A stretch of DNA of 64,000 bases. It comes from Erythroxylum novogranatense. Lineage: Eukaryota > Streptophyta > Magnoliopsida > Malpighiales > Erythroxylaceae. Position numbers and translations under genes: made by a program. Positions within the stretch are counted from its first letter, which is position 1, and each line of letters starts with the position of its first letter. The DNA is taken from positions 63,177,824 through 63,241,823 of the forward strand of contig CM057232.1 of assembly GCA_029891385.1 (NCBI GenBank), read 5' to 3'. The notes under the pieces were generated by a model. The model did no database searches. It had not been told where the DNA came from and worked only from the letters and a program-made list of their open reading frames with translations. Below are positions 10,234 through 20,835 of the stretch, piece after piece.

Positions 10234-10486
10234 CTTGTCAGTCGACTGGAAGAGATGATAGTCGACTGGTCGACTTGTGCTAGTCGACTGGAAGAGATGA
10301 TAGTCGACTAGTCGACTTGTGCTAGTCAACTGGAACCAATTTCAGTCGACTGGAGCAAACGTTTTTGCTGAAACACTCATCTCCGCTCTTCGATCAGTCG
10401 ACTGGAACACTTCTAGTCGACTGGAAGAGATGATAGTCGACTGGTCGACCTGTGCTAGTCGACTGGAACTAGTGTCAGTCGACTGG
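10234..10486. repeat. GTCGAC-rich degenerate repeat array in E2 leader, part 1
   Basis: I count 13 GTCGAC palindromes in about 250 bp, mostly inside TAGTCGACTGG or CAGTCGACTGG, with recurring spacers such as AAGAGATGATAG and GAGCAAACGTTTTTGCTGAAA. The array is broken by CRM3 and continues at 21532. Confidence 0.9.
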
Positions 10487-11095
10487 TGATACAACTCACC
10501 AAGGCAATGGAGACTTGAGGATGCCAATGGGTCCAATTACAAGGTCGCGCTCCAACAAGCTCAAAGCACAATTTCAGATTTATGTACAAGCTTTTGTTTC
10601 ACAAGAACTTCAAGAAGTTTTGTTGATCAAGCTTGGAGAAGAGCTTAGGAAGACACATAAGTGTGTGTGCACATTGGAGGCTTCAAACCAAGAGGGCTAA
10701 CACTTAGCCAATTTTCACAAGCACAAGTCTAATCAATGGGCTTGGGCTTATTTTATCTTATAAGGGGCATGTGGACTTCTTTTAGGCTTTTTCAAGGGCT
10801 GATTTGCATTAAGTGTGCATGTGCTTCATTAAAAAAGTCATGTGCATGTTTTATTTTAAGGAACCAAGCTTGTGGGCCTAGTTTAAAAGCCCAATTCGCC
10901 CCTCTTAAGTTAGTCTTCTATTTTGTGGTTTTCTTATCCTATTTGGACAAGGAATAGTCAATTTTAATTAGTTTTGAAGCCCAAATCCATGTGGGATTTA
11001 TTCTTGGGCAGATTTGTTTCAAGAAGGCCTTTTGATATTTTGGGCTTTCTTTAGAGTTTTTAGGTTATCTTTGTTAGGGTTTACATTGCAAAGGG

Positions 11096-11103
11096 TATTT
11101 AAA
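11096..11103 (+). promoter_or_regulatory. TATA-like box in CRM3 5' LTR
   Basis: TATTTAAA within GGGTATTTAAACC, conserved in all four LTR copies of this family (also 21230-21237, 53144-53151, 58946-58953). Confidence 0.55.
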
Positions 11104-11238
11104 CCTTTGCTTTAGCCATGAACACGAGTTTTAGAGAGATCATCAAAATTAGAAAGCATTCTTCAAGAGAGAATTGAGATTCTTGCTTGTTTTACCTTAA
11201 GGATTGATTCAACTTATCAAGTAAGTTCTAACTTGTGG

Positions 11239-11243
11239 CGTTA
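11239..11243. repeat. CRM2 target-site duplication, left copy (CGTTA)
   Basis: It matches CGCTA at 18640-18644 with one C/T change. The undisturbed site in the other CRM3 LTR reads GGCGTTAATTC. Confidence 0.88.
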
Positions 11244-12299
11244 TGATGGCAGACCCAATAGGAATTTGTCCTAGAGAACCTTCAACAAGATGAAACTATG
11301 CCCGGGAGTAGATAGAATCAAGCAAACACATGGAATCACAAGAAACAAAGTTGAAAAGATAGAAACAGAACACAAAGAAAATGGAAGGTGAGAAGAATGT
11401 TGATCGATGAAAAGAACCCTAAGAGAACTTGTCTCTTAGAACTCTAGCAAGAATGTTGGTCAATGGAAAGAACCCTAAGAGAACTTGTCTCTTAGAACTC
11501 TAACCTTAAGACGCCACAAAGGAAAACCACTCCTTTGATAAGTCAAGTATTCTCAAAGAATACAAAGAAAGCAAGACAGCTCTCAATATTATTTCTGAAT
11601 CAAAGACCTCTTTCAAAGTACATAGAGGGTGCCTATTTATAAGGAAAACTTCCTAACTTAATGTCCTAAAGAAGATACTAAATAAAAGGAAACAAATCAA
11701 TCCCTAAAAGAAAACAAAATAAACTTATAAAGGTGTTGACTAGATCACCTTATTTAGAGGAAACAAAAAAGGAAACTAAATAAAATGTGATCTTAACATG
11801 TTGGACCATAGGGATCACGTCCATATCCTTATTTTTAAGTGGCACATGCTTGTCACATGGTACTTTAAGTGAGTTCTCCCAATTGGACTCCATGTGGGCC
11901 TTTGGACACTTTATGTTGGGCTTCAAGGAATAAGACAATGCCTCTTGGACCTTTATGAGATGAAATCTGACTCAACAATATAGGCTCTATCTCTTGAAGG
12001 TCTTGTATTAAACAATTCAATGCTTGCTTCATTGCTTTGGCCCTAGCTCTTGTCATTGGGCCTCCAACATCTTGTAATGGATCTTTAGGAACATTAGACT
12101 TGAATGTTGGGCCTTTGATATGGGAATTTCGTTCATCCCTTGCCTTGAATATTTAGACTTCAAATCTGATCCAATTTCAGCTCCTAAGCCTCCTTTTGCA
12201 AGCTCATGTCCATGCAAGTCACGTCCTAGGCTTTCTTGAGGCGAATCACGCCATGGATGCTTCTCTTCTTGTCTTTCACATGCCCATGGTTCTTCATCA
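11244..12299 (-). repeat. CRM2 3' LTR
   Basis: About 1056 bp, paired with 17583-18639. TATA at 11634-11641. It includes two near-identical blocks around AAGAACCCTAAGAGAACTTG (about 11405-11500). The pol frame runs into this LTR. Confidence 0.95.
11634..11641 (-). promoter_or_regulatory. TATA box in CRM2 3' LTR
   Basis: Reverse complement TATAAATA, repeated at 17973-17980. Confidence 0.6.
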
Positions 12300-13510
12300 T
12301 TCCCTCCCTCCTCAAAAAGATTCGTCCTCGAATCTGCAACATCAAAGAGGGATAAATCAGATACATTGAATGTAGCACTCACATTACCATAGGAGCTAGG
12401 CAAATCAATTTTATAAGCATTATCATTAATCCTTTCTAAAACTTGAAAAGGGCCATCTCCTCTTGATTGTAGCTTAGATTTCCTTTGTTCTGGAAACCTC
12501 TCCTTTCTCAAGTGCACCCAAAACCAATCACCAGGTTCAAATATGACACGCCTTCGGCATTTATTAGCTTGCTTTGCATATTGTTCATTTCTCTTCTCAA
12601 TGTTGGCTCTAACTTTAGCATGCAACTCCTGTACAAATTTAGCTTTTTTCATACCGTCAAAGTTAGTAAACTCATTAGAAGGCAATGGAAGAATTTCCAA
12701 AGGAGTCAAAGGATTAAACCCATAAACAATCTCAAAAGGAGAAAATTGAGTAGAAGAATGAAGAGCACGATTATAAGCAAACTCAATGTGTGGGAGACAC
12801 TTTTCCCAATTCTTCAAGTTCTTTTGGATGATCGCACGCAACAATGTTGTCAAAGTTCTATTTACCACTTCAGTTTGACCATCCGTTTGAGGATGTGTAA
12901 CAGTAGAAAACAAGAGTTTAGTGCCAAGTTTATTCCATAGAGTTCTCCAAAAGTGACTAAGAAATTTCACATCTCTATCACTCACAATAGTCTTTGGCAA
13001 CCCATGCAATCTTACAACCTCTTTAAAGAACAAATCAGCAACATGAACAGCATCATTGGTTTTAGAACAAGCAATAAAGTGAGCCATCTTGCTAAATCGA
13101 TCAACCACCACAAAGATACTATCCTTTCCACTAGATGATCTAGGCAATCCAAGCACAAAGTCCATAGATATATCAACCCAAGGATGAGAGGGGACGGGTA
13201 ATGGAGAATATAAACCATGTGATTGTACCTTAGATTTTGCATGCCTACAAGTAATACATTTAGCACAAATAGAAACAACATCCTTTCTCATGTTAGGCCA
13301 ATAAAATGTTCATGCAAAAGAGCTAAAGTTTTCTCAACACCAAAGTGACCCATCAATCCACCTCCATGTGTCTCTAACAAGTAATTCACGATAGAGCAAG
13401 ATGGAATGCAAAGTTTATCCTTTTGAATAGAAATCCATCAAATCTATAGAAATTATCATTACCATGTTTTCACAAGATTTCCAAATTTTGCAAAGTCACA
13501 ATCAGATTCA
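11865..13510 (-). pseudogene. CRM2 pol: integrase and LTR-encoded tail
   Basis: Frame 12053-13291 (412 residues) holds the CC half of the zinc motif ([11 protein letters not shown]) and the D,D-35-E core ([34 protein letters not shown]). It continues with the C-terminal block ([36 protein letters not shown]) and [10 protein letters not shown] across the PPT. The HH half is in another frame at about 13300-13420. Inside the LTR a one-base deletion near 12138, relative to the 5' LTR, throws the frame off. The tail [17 protein letters not shown] is then read at 11865-12056. In the intact LTR copy the tail is about 145 codons (18639 to 18204). Confidence 0.88.
12300..12312 (-). other. CRM2 polypurine tract
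   Basis: Reverse complement GAGGAGGGAGGGA next to the 3' LTR; it is also coding (E-E-G-G-N-D). Confidence 0.85.
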
Positions 13511-13569
13511 TACATGCCTTTCAACATCTCAAAACCAAGTAATCTAGCATGCATAGAGCTAAGAAGAGA

Positions 13570-14970
13570 GTATCTCCTAGAAAGAGCATCAGCCACAATG
13601 TTTTATTTCCTTGTTTATGTTTAAAACATAAGGAAAAGTTTCAATAAATTCCAACCACCTAGCATGTCTCTTGTTCAATTTACCTTGGGACTTCAGAAAT
13701 TTCAAACTTTCATGATCAGAGTGAATGATAAATTCTTTTGGCCACAAGTAATGTTGCCAAGTCTCTAAAGACCTTTTTAAAGCATACAACTCTTTATCAT
13801 AAGTGGAGTAATTCAAAGCAGCACCACTTAGTTTTTCACTAAAATAAGCAATGGGTTTAGAATCTTGCATTAAAACAGCACCAATGCCTATTCCAGAAGC
13901 ATCACATTCAACCTCAAAAACTTTAGAAAAATCAGGAAGAATAAGAAGAGGAGCATTGGTCAATTTTTCTTTCAAGCTATTAAAAGCAACCTCTTGTGAA
14001 TCACCCCATTTAAAATCACATTCTTTTTACCAATTCATTCAAAGGGGCTGCAATGGTAGAAATCCTTCACAAATCTCGAGAGAAGCTAGCCAAGCCATGG
14101 AAGCTTGAACCTCATTCGCATTCTTGGGAGTTGGCCATTCTCTAATTGCTTTCACTTTCTCTTCATCAACTTGAAGTCCTTTAGCACCTACAATAAAACC
14201 AAGAAACACAACAGTATCCATGCAAAGGAACATTTTCTAAATTGGCGTAAAGCTTATTTTCTCTTAAAAGTTCAAACACATCATTCAAGTGTTTCACATG
14301 TTCGCCTAAACTCCTAGAATACACTAGAATATCATCAAAATAGACGACCACATACTTTCCAATAAAAGGACGAAACACATGATTCATCAAACTCATGAAA
14401 GTACTAGGTGCATTAGTCAAGCCAAAAGGCATAACTAACCACTCATACAACCCAAACTTAGTTTTGAAAGCGCTTTCAACTCATCACCCTTTTCATGCGA
14501 ATTTGATGATACCCACTTCTAAGATCAATTTTGAAAATATACAAGCACCATGCAACTCATCAAGCATATCATCTAAACGAGGGATAGGGTAACGATATTT
14601 CACTGTGATTTTATTGATGGCTCTACAGTCAACACACATTCTCCATTTGCCATCTTTCTTAGGAACAAGTATAATTGGCACAGCACACGGGCTCAAGCTT
14701 TCTCTCACAAAGCCCTTTTTCATAAGCTCTTCAACTTGTCTTTGGATCTCCTTAGTTTCTTCCGGATTGGCTCTATACGCAGGCCTATTCGAATTGAAGC
14801 TCCGGAAGGAAGTCTATACTGTGCTCAATGCCTCTCAAAGGGGCAATCCATCGAATGTCCTCCGAAATAAGTCGTTGAAGTCCTGCAACAAAGACAAAAC
14901 ACTAGACGACAAAGATGGATCAAGCTCATTAATAGTTAAGAAAACATCTTTATATAAAAGTATATAAGAT
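13570..14970 (-). pseudogene. CRM2 pol: reverse transcriptase and RNase H
   Basis: RT pieces: 14493-14723 ([37 protein letters not shown]); 14181-14450 ([18 protein letters not shown] and catalytic YFDDILVYS); 14039-14233 ([20 protein letters not shown]). RNase H is at 13589-13975 ([56 protein letters not shown]). At least four frame changes separate these blocks, so the gene is broken although all catalytic motifs can be seen. The upstream end near 14970 is the PR-RT spacer. Confidence 0.9.
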
Positions 14971-15169
14971 TCTTCACATTTTAAAGCTCTCTTGATCTCA
15001 CTTTTCCAGCAAATAAAGTCACTCTCTTTTCTTCATTTTTTCACTCGCTTTACTTTCTCTCCTTTTTCTTTCTTTTCGACGTCTCTCTCTTTCTTTTCTT
15101 TTGCCTTCAATTTGCATTCTTTCTCAATCCTCACTTGATCCTCATAAGCTTGAATGGGCCTAAGAGGTT

Positions 15170-16640
15170 TCAACACCATATTTTACCATGAAAAGGAAAA
15201 GAATAACAATTTTTATATCCATCATGCCTAACTTTTCTATCAAATTGCCATGGCCTACCAAGCAAAACATGTCCAGCATACATTGGTGTAACATCACATA
15301 AAATCTCATCATGATACTTACCAACAGAAAATGCAACCATCACTTGTTTGGTGACTTTCACCTCACCACAATCATTTAACCATTGCAATTTATATGGTCT
15401 AGGATGTTTCAAAATAGGCAAATTAAGCTTGTCAACGAGTAAAGTACTAGCAACATTGGTACAACTTCCACCATCTATGATCATGCTACAAACTTTACCG
15501 TTAATGAGACACCTTGTATGAAAGATGTGCTCACGTTGCTCTTCATCAAGATCTTCTTTTGGTTGGATATTAAGAGCACGCCTAGCCACAAGTGCTTCAC
15601 CAACCTCAGCATCACAATCAACATCGGAAGCATCCGTCAATGGAGCCACATCATCATAGTCATCACTGTCACTACTTTCACTAGCAACATCACCATTCTC
15701 AAGTAAAATCATAGTTCTTTTGTTAGGGCATTGAGAAGCAATATGACCAAAACCTTGACATTTAAAGCACTTAACTTTAGAAGAAGAAGAGGGTTTAGAG
15801 TCATGTTTACCCTTGGGATTTGGAGTAGAGAATTTAGGCTTACTTTCTTCTTTTGGCTGGATGTCTCCTTTGGATTTGAATGAAGTTTTGGACTCCTTCA
15901 AGGTTTTCTTCCAAGAACTCGACCCAGCACCATTTTGGATCTTTAATTGCTTTTCTACCATAATGGCCTTATGTAACAACTCATCCATGTCAAGAAAATT
16001 TTGCAGTTCTACAATGGAAACAATTTCAGGGCGCAAACCATCAAGAAATCTTCTCATGGTAGCTTCCATGTCTTCCTCAACATTGGCCCTAATCATGATG
16101 ATCTCCATCTCTTGGTGGTACTCTTCAACACTCATAGATCCTTGCCTCAATCTTTGTAGTCGCTTGAACAAGTCTCGATAGTAATGACTTGGAACAAAGC
16201 GCTTTCTCATGATGGCTTTCATTTCTTGCCATGTACGGATTGGTCTTTCAAGATTTCATCTTCTATTTATTTGCAATTGATCCCACCAAATACTAGCATA
16301 GTCACACAATTCAACGACAACAAGTTTTATCTTTTCTCTTCACTATATGTATGACACTCAAATACATGTTCAATTTTCCTCTCCCACTCTAAATATAATT
16401 CAGGATCATTTTCCCGTGAAAGGAAGGATTTTCAGTTTTATGTTTTCCAGTTCATTACGAAGAAGCTTGTCTACCTCTCCTAATGTTGGGGCCTTCATCA
16501 TCGGATTGCACATCTTCATCTTCTCCATAGAACACTCTTCTAGGACCTTTGAGTTTGACGTGGATTGGATGTCATCCAACCTAGCATTCAACCTCTGGAA
16601 TTGGTCTTGCATGACCTTCATAAAGACTTTAAGATCTTGC
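15170..16640 (-). pseudogene. CRM2 gag-protease
   Basis: The Gag start lies near 16621-16640 (MQDQFQRLNARLDDIQS, coiled coil), with shifts between 16223 and 16405. A 350-residue frame (15170-16222) then has the end of the gag domain (MKAIMRKRFVPSHYYRDLF, VEEYHQEMEIIMIRANVEED, RRFLDGLRPEIVS), the CCHC knuckle (CFKCQGFGHIASQC) and the protease (SMIIDGGSCTNVASTLLVDK, GHVLLGRPWQFDRKV). The protease box is D-G-G. A Lys/Glu-rich, purine-rich linker toward RT is encoded at about 15000-15130. Confidence 0.88.
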
Positions 16641-17568
16641 TCACTGATTCATCTTCTTGAGACATATTTATGCATTCTAAAATGTTAGCGAACAACAAAA
16701 AAATGGACCTTACCACTCTCCCTCACGTGTATACACTCAACGGAAGTCAAACAACTCGTGTTTCACACAAAATTGGCTTTTCTATAATGTAAACACTCTT
16801 GCCTTTTCCACTCAACTTGCTTTTTATAGTATTCTTATTCAAACAAGACACAATCAAATAGAAGTAATCAAACCAAGTGACAGCTAAGATTAGAATCCCA
16901 AGATAAAATTCTCAAAGAATCCAAAAGGGGAAATAGAGTGTGAAAAAAATAGTATAAGGAATGAATTAAGGAAGTGATTACCTTGGAAAGTCAAACTTGA
17001 AGCTAAAGAAAGATTAATAAGGCAAGAAATCAATAGGAAACGAAAAGCAAAATAGGAAAGTAACTGAAATAAGGAAGTGAAGCAAATAGGAAAGCAATCA
17101 AGTTCCAAGCAATACAAGATAGGAAAGTACTTGCAATTAGGAAAGTAGCAAACTTGGACTCCACTTCTCTAAAACTTGCATCACACACTCTGATTGTTTT
17201 CTTTTTTTCTCTCTCTTTTTTTTGTCGATTTCTTTTCTTTTTTTTGACGAATTTTTTTTTCACTTCTACTTTTTTTGTTTCTTTTTTTTCGACAATTTTT
17301 TCTTTTTTTTCTTTTTTTGACTTCTACTTTTTTTTTCAGAAGCTGGATGCTCTCAATTTAGATTTTGTGTAACTTGCTCTAGAAAGCTTGGATTTGAGTG
17401 ATCCCAAGACGAAAATAAAGAAGAGATTTTGAACTTGAAGAAATTCCTATTATTTTGCCAAAACTCAAGCAAATAGGTACACGAACTAGTAGACGCAAAA
17501 ATGGACAGAAATGAATAACGAAAAAGAAACAACAAAAGGATAGTTATTTGAAATCTAGCAACCAAAGC
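16641..17568 (-). other. CRM2 5' leader (no gene)
   Basis: Non-coding leader between the PBS and gag. On the plus strand 17190-17340 is nearly pure T/C (A/G in element orientation), with repeats of CTTTTTTT. The same purine-rich leader feature is in CRM4. Confidence 0.7.
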
Positions 17569-17580
17569 GCTCTGATACCA
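17569..17580 (-). other. CRM2 primer-binding site (initiator Met tRNA)
   Basis: Reverse complement TGGTATCAGAGC, 2 bp from the 5' LTR. Confidence 0.93.
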
Positions 17581-17582
17581 AA

Positions 17583-18639
17583 TGATGGCAGACCCAATAG
17601 GAATTTGTCCTAGAGAACCTTCAACAAGATGAAACTATGCCCGGGAGTAGATAGAATCAAGCAAACACATGGAATCACAAGAAACAAAGTTGAAAAGATA
17701 GAAACAGAACACAAAGAAAATGGAAGGTGAGAAGAATGTTGATCGATGAAAAGAACCCTAAGAGAACTTGTCTCTTAGAACTCTAGCAAGAATGTTGGTC
17801 AATGGAAAGAACCCTAAGAGAACTTGTCTCTTAGAACTCTAACCTTAAGACGCCACAAAGGAAAACCACTCCTTTGATAAGTCAAGTATTCTCAAAGAAT
17901 ACAAAGAAAGCAAGACAGCTCTCAATATTATTTCTGAATCAAAGACCTCTTTCAAAGTACATAGAGGGTGCCTATTTATAGGGAAAACTTCCTAACTTAA
18001 TGTCCTAAAGAAGATACTAAATAAAAGGAAACAAATCAATCCCTAAAAGGAAACAAAATAAACTTATAAAGGTGTTGACTAGATCACCTTATTTAGAGGA
18101 AACAAAAAAGGAAACTAAATAAAATGTGATCTTAACATGTTGGACCATAGGGATCACGTCCATATCCTTATTTTTAAGTGGCACATGCTTGTCACATGGT
18201 ACTTTAAGTGAGTTCTCCCAATTGGACTCCATGTGGGCCTTTGGACACTTTATGTTGGGCTTCAAGGAATAAGACAATGCCTCTTGGACCTTTATGAGAT
18301 GAAATCTGACTCAACAATATGGGCTCTATCTCTTGAAGGTCTTGTATTAAACAATTCAATGCTTGCTTCATTGCTTTGGCCCTAGCTCTTGTCATTGGGC
18401 CTCCAACATCTTGTAATGGATCTTTAGGAACATTAGACTTGAATGTTGGGCCTTTGATATGGGAATTTCGTTCATCCCCTTGCCTTGAATATTTAGACTT
18501 CAAATCTGATCCAATTTCAGTTCCTAAGCCTCTTTTTGCAAGCTCATGTCCATGCAAGTCACGTCCTAGGCTTTCTTGAGGCGAATCACGCCATGAATGC
18601 TTCTCTTCTTGTCTTTTACATGCCCATGGTTCTTCATCA
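17583..18639 (-). repeat. CRM2 5' LTR
   Basis: 1057 bp, paired with 11244-12299. TATA at 17973-17980. It preserves the pol tail frame (18204-18639) uninterrupted, including [18 protein letters not shown]. Confidence 0.95.
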
Positions 18640-18644
18640 CGCTA
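18640..18644. repeat. CRM2 target-site duplication, right copy (CGCTA)
   Basis: Partner of 11239-11243 with one transition. Confidence 0.88.
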
Positions 18645-18793
18645 ATTCAATTCCTACAATCTTATACTCTTTGTTACCAATTCCTTGCTGTTTTGGGGGT
18701 GAAGGGTCTTGTTAGATTGATTGAATTTAGGTTTGGGAACAATCCTTGAAACGAAGGTGATCTAGACATTGATTCTAGGTTGTTGCCGTATCA
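18645..18793 (+). repeat. CRM3 5' LTR, second part
   Basis: Continues 10487-11243 and matches 21379-21526. It ends GTTGCCGTATCA. Confidence 0.93.
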
Positions 18794-18797
18794 TCTT

Positions 18798-18809
18798 TGG
18801 TATCAGAGC
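18798..18809 (+). other. CRM3 primer-binding site
   Basis: TGGTATCAGAGC, 4 bp after the 5' LTR end. Confidence 0.93.
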
Positions 18810-18847
18810 CTAGGTTTTAAATTCAATCTTGATCTTTAATTTTCTGT

Positions 18848-19513
18848 TTGTTCTTGATTATTATAGTTAGTTCATCATTAAAATTAGAAAAAAAAGAAGA
18901 AATAAAGAAAGAAAAGAAAGAAAGAAAGGAGTATAGAGTTTTCCCTGAGGAGTTGCCTAAGGAATTGCCGCCTATTAGAGGAATAGAACATCAGATTGAC
19001 TTCATGTCTGGGGCGCAGATTCCAAATAGACCAGCTTATAGGGCTAATCCTGAAGAAACTAAGGAACTCCAAAAGCAAGTGGAAGAATTGCTACAAAAGG
19101 GACACATCAGGGAGAGTCTTAGTCCTTGTGCCAGGCTAGTGATATTGGTTCCAAAGAAGGATGGGGGTTGGCGCATGTGTGTGGATTGCAGAGCTGTTAA
19201 CAAGATAACGGGAAGGTGTCCCATTGCCTATTTTAGTGAGAAGTTGAATGGTGCTCAAATGAAGTATTCCACTTATGACAAGGAGCTATATGCATTGGTA
19301 AGAACTCTACAAACTTGGCAATATTATCTATGGCCAAAGGAATTCGTGATTCACACTGATCATGAGAGTTTGAAGCAACTTAAGGGCCAAGGTAAGTTAA
19401 ATAAAAGACATGCTAAGTGGTTGGAGTTCATAGAGACATTCCCATATGTTGTGAAATACAACAAGGTAAAGAAAATGTTATCGCTGATGCATTGTCTAGG
19501 AGGTATGCTCTAA
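18848..19513 (+). pseudogene. CRM3 pol: RT start fused to RNase H (RT core deleted)
   Basis: The frame passes from a purine-rich leader tract (KEERKEYRV type) straight into the PR-RT spacer ([20 protein letters not shown]) and the RT fingers ([20 protein letters not shown]). At 19205-19222 it jumps from N-K-I-T to G-R-C-P-I-A-Y-F-S in RNase H. The RT palm including Y-F-D-D, the thumb and the connection are absent. RNase H text follows ([33 protein letters not shown]). A one-base loss near 19460 shifts the frame. The same junction is in CRM4. Gag and protease are missing entirely. Confidence 0.92.
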
Positions 19514-20835
19514 TCTCTTCTCTTAGTTCTAAGTTGATTGGGTTTGAGTATGATGGAGGTTTAATGGGACATTTTGGTATTGCTAAAACACTTGACATAT
19601 TACAGGAGCATTTTTATTGGCCTAACATGAAAAAGGATGTTGAAAGAGTTTGCTCTAGTTGTGTAGCCTGTAGGCACGCCAAATCCAAGGTGCAACCACA
19701 TGGGTTGTACACGCCTCTACCTGTCCCTATTAGTCCTTGGATTGATATATCTATGGATTTTGTGTTAGGATTGCCTAGGACTAGGAAAGGACATGATAGC
19801 ATCTTTCTTGTAGTTGATCGATTTAGTAAAATGGCTCATTTTATTGCATGTCATAAATCTGATGATGCTACACATGTTGCTGATTTGTTTTTTAGGGATG
19901 TTGTTAGATTGCATGGCATTCCTAGAACCATTGTTTCAGATAGGGATTCTAAGTTTTTAAGTCACTTTTGGCGTGTTCTATGGAATAAATTGGGAACAAA
20001 ACTTTTGTTTTCTACAACTTGTCATCCCCAAACAGATGGACAAACTGAAGTGGTTAATAGAACCTTAGGATCTTTATTGCGTGCTGTTGTGGGTAAAAAT
20101 TTGAAAGCTTGGGAAGATTGTTTGCCTTTGATTGAGTTTGCATATAATAGAAGCATTCATTCTTCTACAGGTTATTCTCCATTTGAGATTGTGTATGGTT
20201 TTAACCCATTAACTCCATTGGATTTGTTGCCTTTACCCTTGAATGAGATTGTTAATGTAGATGGGCAGCAAAGGGCCGAATTGGTTAAAACAATACATGA
20301 CAAAGCTAGGCAGTACATTGAGGAAAAGAACAAGAAGTATGCTCAAAGAGCCAATCAAGGGCGTAGGGAGATGAAGTTTGAACCTGGAGATTGGGTTTGG
20401 GTGCACTTTAGGAAGGAGAGATTTCCTAAACAAAGGAAGTCCAAGCTTGATCCTAGAGGGGATGGTCCTTTTCAAGTGCTTGAACGCATCAATGACAATG
20501 CCTATAGGGTGGATTTGCCAGGAGAGCATAGTGTTAGTGCCACTTTTAATGTTTCTGATTTATCTCCCTTTGATAATGTAGGTCTTGATTCGAGGACGAA
20601 TCCTTTTGAGGAGGGAGGGAATGATACAACTCACCAAGGCAATGGAGACTTGAGGATGTCAATGGGTCCAATTACAAGGTCGCGCTCCAACAAGCTCAAA
20701 GCACAATTTCAGATTTATGTACAAGCTTTTGTTTCACAAGAACTTCAAGAAGTTTTGTTTATCAAGCTTGGAGAAGAGCTTAGGAAGACACCTAAGTGTG
20801 TGTGCACATTGGAGGCTTCAAACCAAGAGGGCTAA
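19417..20835 (+). CDS. CRM3 integrase with LTR-encoded tail (long intact frame)
   Basis: A 472-residue frame without stops. It starts in the RNase H tail ([20 protein letters not shown]), jumps at KLIGFEY to DGGLMGHFG (a block present in CRM4 is deleted), then shows HHCC ([11 protein letters not shown]). The D,D-35-E core follows ([36 protein letters not shown]), then the C-terminal block ([31 protein letters not shown]), [10 protein letters not shown] across the PPT and, inside the 3' [20 protein letters not shown]. The last 71 codons are LTR sequence. The frame's first ATG is not a native start, since integrase is normally released from a polyprotein. It is the longest intact retroelement frame in the window. 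Confidence 0.85.
   Translation: MVGVHRDIPICCEIQQGKENVIADALSRRYALISSLSSKLIGFEYDGGLMGHFGIAKTLDILQEHFYWPNMKKDVERVCSSCVACRHAKSKVQPHGLYTPLPVPISPWIDISMDFVLGLPRTRKGHDSIFLVVDRFSKMAHFIACHKSDDATHVADLFFRDVVRLHGIPRTIVSDRDSKFLSHFWRVLWNKLGTKLLFSTTCHPQTDGQTEVVNRTLGSLLRAVVGKNLKAWEDCLPLIEFAYNRSIHSSTGYSPFEIVYGFNPLTPLDLLPLPLNEIVNVDGQQRAELVKTIHDKARQYIEEKNKKYAQRANQGRREMKFEPGDWVWVHFRKERFPKQRKSKLDPRGDGPFQVLERINDNAYRVDLPGEHSVSATFNVSDLSPFDNVGLDSRTNPFEEGGNDTTHQGNGDLRMSMGPITRSRSNKLKAQFQIYVQAFVSQELQEVLFIKLGEELRKTPKCVCTLEASNQEG
20608..20621 (+). other. CRM3 polypurine tract
   Basis: GAGGAGGGAGGGAA directly before the 3' LTR, coding for E-E-G-G-N-D within pol. Confidence 0.9.

Larger units (their letters stand above)
10487..11243 (+). 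repeat. CRM3 5' LTR, first part
   Basis: It starts TGATACAACTCACC and matches 20622-21378. It is cut by CRM2 after GTGGCGTTA and continues at 18645-18793; the rejoined LTR is about 906 bp. It carries a TATA-like TATTTAAA at 11096-11103. The LTR copy of the pol tail frame is at 10515-10700. Confidence 0.93.
11244..18639 (-). mobile_element. CRM2: CRM-like chromovirus inserted in the CRM3 LTR (7396 bp)
   Basis: LTRs of about 1056 bp (11244-12299 and 17583-18639) begin TGATGGCAGACCC and end TTCTTCATCA. The PBS is at 17569-17580 and the PPT at 12300-12312. On the minus strand it has gag, PR, RT-RH and IN in gypsy order. Its LTR sequence is unlike CRM1 or CRM3, so it is a distinct family, but the proteins are close. 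By eye the LTRs differ at about eight sites. Gag and pol carry several frameshifts. It is the youngest layer in this part of the nest. Confidence 0.93.

Noticed and set aside
10234..10486. Possible CRISPR-like array of GTCGAC repeats
   Set aside because: Units are short, degenerate and unevenly spaced, spacers recur, and the DNA is plant retrotransposon leader.
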